Shown in pieces: positions 57,142 through 64,000 of a stretch of 64,000 nucleotides of DNA. Position numbers and translations under genes: made by a program. Below the pieces are notes generated by a model. That model made no database searches and was not told the origin of the DNA. It saw only the letters and a program-made list of their open reading frames with translations. Position 1 is the stretch's first letter; every line of letters begins with the position of its first letter. The DNA comes from Pseudisothecium myosuroides (Eukaryota > Streptophyta > Bryopsida > Hypnales > Lembophyllaceae), in the NCBI GenBank assembly GCA_951799445.1, contig OX637288.1:13518501-13582500 (forward strand). The letters are read 5' to 3'.

Positions 57142-57657
57142 TTTTGGTTAGAATTTCATAGACTAATTCTAATTAAAGAATCATTTTTTCATTCAATTTC
57201 AAAACATTATGTGTTAATTTCATCTATTATAACTTTATAAGTTTTTTGTCTACAGTAATAAAAAGCAACAAAAGAATGTCATTTTTCCCTTTTACTCCTT
57301 TGAGATTAAAAAGCAAGTAGAGAAGAAAGATAACTAAGAGAAATCTAAAGATGTTTCTTTCTTTCTTCTTGTGATTTAGTTTCTGTTCAATGAATTGGTC
57401 TTACTTAAACATCTTTCTTACTTAATCATTTTTTTTGTGGACATATATCACTCAACTATTTAATATCTTAAATCACACCTAAAAATATAAATTTGAATTT
57501 TATATTGAAATTTGAAATTTCTTTAGTGTTGGTGCACTTGAATTTGGGTGCAAATTATTTTCATAAATTAGTTAAGTTAAAATGCTAAATACTAAAGGAT
57601 TCTAATAATTGATTTTAATACTTTCTAGTGTTGTTCAATTGTTTGGAGCATTGCAAT
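57142..57657. other. AT-rich spacer, nothing seen
   Basis: No open frame, repeat end or motif of note between the foldback and the next TTAACCCCTAAAG end. Confidence 0.5.
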
Positions 57658-57661
57658 TTAA

Positions 57662-58335
57662 CCCCTAAAGGACCAAGGCATTTTCTAGCTCCAAAACCAC
57701 TAAAAACTACCATTTCTGCTGCGATCACTCCCTAAACCAATTTTTTTTCCTTAGAATCTAACCGTAGGATCTTATAGTTCACTTGTCTCAGATTATGTGG
57801 TAAAAATTTCATGAAGTTTGACCGTATGGATTGGAAGTTATTAGCATTTGAAGTTGAAAAGAAGTTTTTTTGAAGAAGTTATTTAGATTGCCCGAAAAAC
57901 AAGATTGCTCATAACTTTCTCATTCTAAGTCCAAATAGAATGAATCAAAGCTTCAAATATAGACAAAAACACGATCTTTTAGAAGAAAAAAAAATTCATT
58001 TTTTTGTAGGTTTTTTTTTTCTGCCCGGCGAATAGCTTTTTGGGCTTTGGGTGGCATAACTTTTGCTCCCGAGCACCGATTGGAAATTATATTTTTAGAA
58101 GTTAAAAGAAGTGCAAAAAATCCCTAATTCATCCATTGTGAGAAATTATCAAGGCTATTTAAAAATAGTAAATTATTTTTGAAAATTACAAAGAAATTAG
58201 GCAAGGTGTATAATGGTTATGAGTAGCTTTCCTATAAATTTTGAGTCATTTGGAGCTAAAACACAAAAGTTATGGCCAAAATAAAAATAAAAAACTAGGA
58301 TGTGACAAAACGCTTTGAAGCGTTTTGTGCATTCA
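57662..58335. mobile_element. Truncated family B TTAA-type MITE
   Basis: It begins with TTAA|CCCCTAAAGGACC at 57658-57674. Inside, in opposite orientation, are blocks matching the complete copy at 53.5-54.5 kb (ATAACTTTCTCATT, GGCATAACTTTTGCTCCCG). No matching right end was found. A 20-bp palindrome, AAAACGCTTTGAAGCGTTTT, lies at 58307-58326. Confidence 0.5.
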
Positions 58336-58587
58336 CCCTTATAACCACAAGACTGCATGTTAATTCATACTCAACTACAATCTCATTTAATTCTCAGACT
58401 AAGGCTGCTATGTAAGCTAGATCATGAGAGCTCAAAGAATTTAGAACAAAAGGAGTATGTATTGTAAATGTAGGGTTAAATGCTAGCCCTAAACCCATAA
58501 TTAAGATTTTTTGTTCCACTGAATTACTAAAAAGGGGGGTATCCTAAGGGCCACTTTACACCTAGAGGCCGGGCCAATTCCCCTTGA

Positions 58588-61500
58588 CACTACAAGAAAT
58601 TGGCCTAAAATGCGACTGCAGAAGAATGACTTCTTGTCCGATGTGACTCCAGAATGACTGCCGCTCTCTAATTGCACCTGTGCTCACCTAACCATAGCGC
58701 CCATGTCATTCTAGAGTTGCATATGGCGACTACATGATGAAGGAAATGGTAATGGAGTTGTCAAAGACAATTTTCTGTCCACTGCGCTGCAGACTGATGG
58801 ATTGTTGCACGCTCCCCGAGATCGCAGCAGGGTACATAACTACAAGATGACTTCGAGTCACTTATTGTGACTGTGTGCTACTTCAAAGCGACTTCACTGC
58901 GACTGAGAGGGTCTGTGGAGACAAGAACAAAGTAAAAGATGGTTGATGTGTCAATTGGCTTTTCTTTTTCTTTATGTAGGATGCAGAGAAGTGAAGAAAG
59001 CAGGTTATAGGCTGAAACACTGACTGTCAAAGTAATACCTTTGTAGTTTAAGTCTCACATGGGGGCTTCATTATTTTTTCTATTTTGTGGCGGGCCCAAA
59101 ATAATTTTTGGGGTACCCTTCCTTATTTCTTGTGTTGATGTCTAATTCATGGTCTTTTACTTTTTTATTCCTTCCTATAAATCATAGTCTTTCATTCTCA
59201 TTGTCTTTAATTATTTTTTTCCTTTTCCATCTTTATTTTCTATTAATTCCATTTTTGTGGGATGATGCTTAGGATCATAGGAATTATTGGCTCTTATGCT
59301 AATGTTTGTTGTCCTCTATTTCTTCCCCCCTTTTTTTTAAAACTTCCTCTATTTCTCTTTTAACGAGTCTTTTAATTATTGTGGCACATTTCATCTTCCA
59401 TAATTCGGACTAATTTTGCGATTCTACATTTTGGGGCTTCCGGCTTCCTAATTCTTCCATAACTTCCTTCACACCCAACACTGCAAATTTTTTTCCTTTC
59501 TATAAGTTATTGTCAAATGTTGTCATTGACTTTATTCACTTAATTTTTGCCTTCTCCCTCTTTTTTTTTTATGATTTCCATTTTGGAGATGACGCTTAGG
59601 GTTAAAAGAGTTTCTTCTTCTGATTTTCATTAATTGTCCTCAGGTCCTCTATCTTTTTTTCCCTTTATTTTAAGACGCGTGGCCTTCAACACTTTAGTAC
59701 TCTTCTTGAGCCCAAAGTACTTTTTTTTAAGCATCTCTTTCTTCATAACGTATTCTTTTTTTCTTTTTGTTTGGAATTTTTCCCTTCATCCTCAATTTTA
59801 TATATTTTGGGGCTTCTCCTAAATCTTTTATTTATTTTTTTTCCTCTTTTTTTTTTGGAATTATTTCTTCTATTTATATTTTTTCCTTCTTTCTCAATTT
59901 CATATATTTTTTTGGTTTAGATTTTTTTCCTTCTTCCTCAATTTTATATTTTATTTGGCTTTTCTTTGACTGTCTAGTTATTTTTTTCTCTTTTTGTTTG
60001 GAATTGTTTTTTATATTTATATTATTCCCTTCTTCCTCAATTTCATTTTTTTTGTTTGGAATTTTTTCCTTTTTCCTCAATTTCATCTTCGTTACTCTTC
60101 TATTTATTTTTTTCCCTCTTCTTCTTTTAAAATTTTTTTTTTTAATGTTTTTTAGTCTTCTAATGTACATGCAATTGTGGATGGAATGCGTTAGTTATTT
60201 TTATTAATTTTTCTTTGTATATATGCTCTATTTTCTTCATGACATTCTCTTGTGTGAGTTCATTCAATTTTCTACTACCAATACAGGAGCAATGATTTCA
60301 AGCAAGTAGTGTTGTAACCATTAGTAAACTTTTGAACAACTCATGCAGTTCACATTTGAAGTAATTAGGGTCCCAACATAAACATTCTATCGTATAAAGA
60401 AAGGGCCTTCCACAGTCGTGTGCTCATGACTGTAACTTCATGCACATTATATTGCCTCTGCATAGGTACTAAAGAATGACTTCCTACAAGTTCAGTGCCA
60501 CTCTAGAATGACTTCTTAAAGACTGAAAAATGAGTTGAAAATGTCTTGGACTACTATGCAGTACGCACCTACTATACTGCTGCTTCGCACCTTGCACATT
60601 GTAATGCAATAAATGCATGGTGCGATTTCCAAACATCTTGCTCACCTTTCATTACAATTCCCCTGCATCTATAGTACATTTTCATATATACAATATACAA
60701 CAAGGATGGACAAAGCTCATAAAGGATGTTAGAAAATGTCAAATAAAATATCCTTTCCGATCCTTTTCTCAAATTTGTCCATAAATTTTGATTTGAGGCT
60801 CAAAATCTAAAACGGATTTTTGGAGATGGAAGTCTGATTAATTTCTCAACTTTTTGTAGTTCAAAGTTTTTTGAAAAAAATTAATCTACTATGACTAAAT
60901 GAGGTCTAAAATATTACTTGTAATACAATTCCTGCGTTTTACATATCCCACATGGTTTGTCTTGCCTCCTACCACCCGACTTCTATAAAGGGCTTATCAC
61001 TTCATCCCCAAATACTCACACACTAAGTGGCTTTAGAAGCTATTCAACACATATGCCACATGGTGTTTGTATGGTGTATTGTATATTGTGTATGGTATAT
61101 TGTACATGGTGTATTGTGTATATATTGTGTATGGTCTATTGCAGTGGAAGTTTGAATGTATTTTTATGCAATTGCAAAATGAATATTCCTTATACAATTG
61201 TCATTACACTCCTTTATGCATACATTGTTGCAACTTAATTATTATAGAAAAATGAATCTCAGGAAGTGACTTGAATATTAAATCCACATTACATCAAAAT
61301 GACTACGGAATAATAGACCATGTGGCAGTCCACCAGAATGGTACAAAAACTCCATCGCAACTTCTAAATGACTTTGAAATGACATCCTACGTGGCTGTCC
61401 AAGTCAGATGCATAATGGGTCTGTCGTAACTTCGAAATGACTTACAAATGACTGGTAACGTGGCGGTCCACGTCAGATTTAGCATGGGTCGGGCACAACT

Positions 61501-61802
61501 GAAGAATGACTGGACACGTGGCAGTCCACGTCATATTTATGGGGGGTAATGCTTTCCACATGGCAGCTGCATATCCACTTCCCACGAACCCTTTTCTTTA
61601 TCACTTGACTTCCTCATCTTTCTCATCCATTTTTCCATCCATGTCCCATTTCGTTGGTGATAATAAGCGAGCAGTCATTTATATAAATGACTTGTCCACA
61701 ATGACTCCAGGAGCCAGAGTCATTTTGCAGTCAAAAGTGTCCGGAATGACTAGATTGTAGTCATTTTTTGCAGTCATTTATATACCCATTTTTTTTGTAG
61801 TG
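58588..61802. mobile_element. Non-autonomous CACTA element, 3.2 kb
   Basis: The ends are CACTACAAGAAA and TTTTTTTGTAGTG. Subterminal regions are packed with GAATGACT, AAATGACT and AGTCATT words: several within 58,610-58,700 and 58,850-58,910, and more than a dozen from 61,295 to 61,785. Such clustered short repeats are typical CACTA TnpA sites. There is no transposase frame. The outer 3-bp flanks are TGA and TAA, so the duplication has diverged or is not exact. Its subterminal motif differs from the 14-kb CACTA, so it likely uses another transposase. Confidence 0.75.
59090..60150 (+). repeat. Pyrimidine-rich degenerate minisatellite inside the non-autonomous CACTA
   Basis: Irregular tandem units with TTTGTTTGGAATT, TTTTTCCCTTCTTCCTCAAT and TTCATATATTTT recur from about 59,640 to 60,120, and the pyrimidine bias starts near 59,090. 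The long frames on both strands (Phe/Ser-rich or Lys-rich) follow from the repeat and are not genes. Confidence 0.65.
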
Positions 61803-61972
61803 TAAGGCCGATTGCTCAAAATCCAACTATGATTTGTTGAAAAAAATAATATTTTATGAAATAAATTTTTTTAATTGAAATTTGTCATTAGCCTTGAGGC
61901 CAAGAATTGGCCTCCCATTTTTTATGCACCCAATTCAACAAGCTCGGGCCATCTCAAATCATGTCTTTATTC

Positions 61973-62055
61973 ACTAGTAGAAAATTTAGTTATTCTGTTG
62001 TTTTGGTCACGTTGATTCGGTCAAAACAACAGAATAACTAAATTTTCTACTAGTG
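61973..62055. mobile_element. 83-bp palindromic CACTA-like MITE
   Basis: CACTAGTAGAAAATTTAG at the left and its exact complement at the right form arms of about 34 bp around a loop of about 15 bp. TTATT lies directly on both sides (61968-61972 and 62056-62060). CACTAGTAGAAAA is a common plant CACTA-type end, but a 5-bp flank repeat is not the usual 3 bp. Confidence 0.7.
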
Positions 62056-62212
62056 TTATTGAATAAAAAATTCATTTCACCAAAATGGCCCGACCTCTAG
62101 GTGTAATGGAGTTGGAGCTGATTTCAGTGTTTTGTCCAATCATAAGTGAAGATTCTTGGCTTCTAAGTTCCAACATAGCAAATTGCCCCGGCCTCTAAGT
62201 GTGAAGCAGCCC

Positions 62213-62822
62213 TAAGTCTAATGTTTTCCTAATGCCTCCCATTATACTGCACCCTATAGTATTTACAATACACCCAATGATATTTTACATACACTAATAA
62301 CACTATAGTATAATTAATCACTTTATAATTTTTTAGCACTAGTGTTTTTTTGGCACCCTACATTTGTTCGTACCTATATGGCTACTTCTACCACTTACTT
62401 CACCTCCTAGGTATCCAACAAGTCTAAAGTTCTTCAATTTTCCAATCTTGCACTAAACAACATGCTCACCTGTCATTAGCATCAATATTCCTCTAATATG
62501 TGGTGTGGCATTGGAAACTTCCAAATATTTGCTAATGCAAGAAGTCGGGTAGTTGTAACTGCAAATAGTGCCTTTCAAAAGTAACATTTCAAATTCTTCA
62601 ACAAATGGTTGTAAAAAAGTTGAAATGCTTTCCTTCACGTTCTCAATTAAAGTCTTCAATTCCACTTAGAGGAATAAACAACACTAGCAACAGTGAAATG
62701 TTGAATCCTAGTGAACTTTTTCCTTGATGCATCCTAGTGGCAATATTTGGAGGATCCCCTTACACCAGCACTTTGATTTGACAATATGCCTTCTACAATT
62801 CAATTTTTTTGATCATAATGCT
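62213..62822. other. Intergenic stretch, no gene seen
   Basis: Short frames only. No repeat or motif of note before the foldback element. Confidence 0.5.
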
Positions 62823-62826
62823 TTAA

Positions 62827-63562
62827 CCCCTAAATGTAAAAACTGCGTTTTTTGGCAACATAGTGATTTTGGGCAGCTCACTACGAGTGGAGTTTTTAAT
62901 TTTTTTCTTTGAAAATTTCACACAATATGCGCCCAAGGAGTAGCTTTAAGGCCCAACAATTTTCATACCTTTTGACTTCATGGTTAAAAAGTTATTGCAT
63001 GATATGTGATTTTCATTGCTCGGCGGGCAGCCCGGGCAGCTCAGAAAACTTCTTTAAATAATTTCAAAAAAAAAAAAAAAAAATTGAAATTGGTTCTTTA
63101 GATTTATATAGAAGTGTGAAGCTTTGAATCATTCAATTTGGATCAATGAGTCAAAAGTTATGAGGAGTTGAAGTTTGTGGGTAGGTAGGGTTTTGAGAGA
63201 CTCCATACCTACCCACAAACTTCAACTCTTCATAACTTTTGACTCATTGATCCAAATTGAATGATTCAAAGCTTCACACTTCTATATAAATCTAAAGACC
63301 AATTTCAATTTTTTTTTTTTTTTGAAATTATTTAAAGAAGTTTTTTGAGCTGCCCGGGCTGCCCGCCGAGCAATGAAAATCACATATCATGCAATAACTT
63401 TTTAACCATGAAGTCAAAAGGTATGAAAATTGTTGGGCCTTAAAGCTACTCCTCGGGCACATGTTGTGTAAAATTTTCAAAGAAAAAAAATAAAAACTCC
63501 ATTCGTAGTGAGCTGCCCAAAATTGCTATGTTGCCAAAAAACGCAGCTTGGTCCTTTAGGGG
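62827..63562. mobile_element. Family A foldback MITE, 736 bp near-perfect hairpin
   Basis: TTAA flanks both ends (62823-62826 and 63563-63566). The ends are CCCCTAAA and TTTAGGGG. The right arm is an almost exact reverse complement of the left arm over about 360 bp, with a loop of about 14 bp near 63,200 (TTTTGAGAGACTCC). It is non-coding. A transcript would fold into long double-stranded RNA. Single-arm relatives lie inside the hAT element at about 29.5, 33.5, 39.4 and 48.1 kb. Confidence 0.85.
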
Positions 63563-63566
63563 TTAA

Positions 63567-64000
63567 TTGAGGTATAGATGTCCTCAGAAAGCAACATTCC
63601 TCAAATAACCCTAAATATTTCCACCCAAAATATGTCTTTCTTCCTGAAATTTTGGACTTTGGTAGTTGAGTGATTAGGAAAGAGAACATAAGTTCTTTGA
63701 TTGAAGAATCATTATTTTTGAAGGAATTATACGATTTTAAAAAAATAGTGTAATTTTGATGACTTCTAGCTTGGACTTTGATTTTGCTTTTAGGGGGTAG
63801 AATCCATCATGGGAAGTTGAGCTTTGGAAAAAAGAAAGCAGTGAGGTAGGAAAAGCCACTAGATGTAAAGAAAGCTTGAATCATAGTGTTTTTTGTAACT
63901 GTAAAAATTCATTGTATTTTGGAGGAATGTCGGTAGTTGAGGACATCTATATCTAAATTATTTCTTAGTTCTTCATGTTTAAGTAGATATGCTGAAAATG
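63567..64000. other. AT-rich end of window, nothing seen
   Basis: No coding frame or repeat end is supported in the last 430 bp. Confidence 0.5.

Larger units (their letters stand above)
58548..62212. mobile_element. PIF/Harbinger-like element hosting two CACTA insertions
   Basis: The left end is GGGCCACTTTACACCTAGAG and the reverse complement of the right end is GGGCTGCTTCACACTTAGAG. The match continues through GGCCGGG.CAATT. TAA flanks both ends (58545-58547 and 62213-62215), the usual Harbinger/Tourist duplication. Without the CACTA element at 58,588 and the 83-bp MITE, it would be only about 365 bp, so it was a Tourist-like MITE. An internal block near 62,080-62,100 repeats the inner part of the right end. 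Confidence 0.6.

Noticed and set aside
59767..60207. Phe/Ser-rich and Lys-rich frames on both strands
   Set aside because: Produced by the pyrimidine-rich minisatellite; composition is purely repeat-driven.
1..64000. LTR retrotransposon, CRISPR array, rRNA or tRNA genes
   Set aside because: No reverse transcriptase, integrase or paired LTR was recognised, and there are no spaced identical repeats or RNA-gene hallmarks.

Overview
This window comes from a land-plant nuclear genome. The evidence is an intron-containing TIR-NB-ARC-LRR immune-receptor gene, plant-type CACTA and hAT transposons (TNP2 plus DUF4218/DUF4216; BED plus DUF659 plus hAT dimerisation), TTTAGGG telomere-like repeats and short GT-AG introns. 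The genome is gene-poor and full of nested repeats, which suggests a large genome. The exact lineage cannot be read from this sequence; a non-flowering plant is a guess.

Layout. 1-4.05 kb is AT-rich and gene-free, with an inverted/direct repeat cluster at 3.06-3.74 kb. 4.06-11.3 kb holds one TNL locus: a long, apparently non-coding leader, then four coding exons (start, TIR, NB-ARC, LRR). It has a TAG inside the TIR exon and a 1-bp deletion that ends the LRR frame, so this copy is probably a pseudogene.

13,846-55,439 is one CACTA (En/Spm) transposon. Its ends match as a ~28-bp inverted repeat and it is flanked by a CTT duplication. It carries a minus-strand TnpA/Transposase_24-like gene, an unrecognised plus-strand three-exon gene, a small acidic ORF, and an intact-looking five-exon TNP2 transposase gene. 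About 220 bp from its right end it is interrupted by a 27.4-kb hAT-type element (27,786-55,210) with CTGGGTTGTCA ends and a perfect 8-bp duplication TTTTTTAT. Without the insertion the CACTA is 14,161 bp.

The giant hAT element is the main discovery. Besides a BED/DUF659/hAT transposase it carries three other protein genes: an atypical protein kinase (HND and DWG in place of HRD and DFG), a Gly/Ser/Tyr-rich protein, and a ~1,130-codon RING-H2/coiled-coil protein. The last two share an unrecognised ~95-residue N-terminal domain. All four genes have the same upstream design: a GC-rich cluster of CGGTCGG/CCGACCG motifs, a TATA box, then a 180-290-nt leader. The same motif fills two inverted satellite-like arrays (27.9-28.4 and 37.8-38.4 kb) and the right subterminal region. 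This points to a multi-gene transposon whose genes may be co-regulated, perhaps by its own transposase. Three premature stops (two in the transposase, one in the RING gene) are each one C-to-T change from a sense codon, so this copy is probably not autonomous.

The spaces between genes in the hAT element are largely degenerate copies of MITE-like families with TTAACCCCTAAA ends. Related copies lie outside it, including a 736-bp near-perfect foldback at 62,827-63,562. 55.4-64 kb is otherwise gene-free: a 229-bp CACTA-type foldback, and a PIF/Harbinger-like element (58,548-62,212) that itself contains a 3.2-kb non-autonomous CACTA and an 83-bp palindromic CACTA-like MITE.
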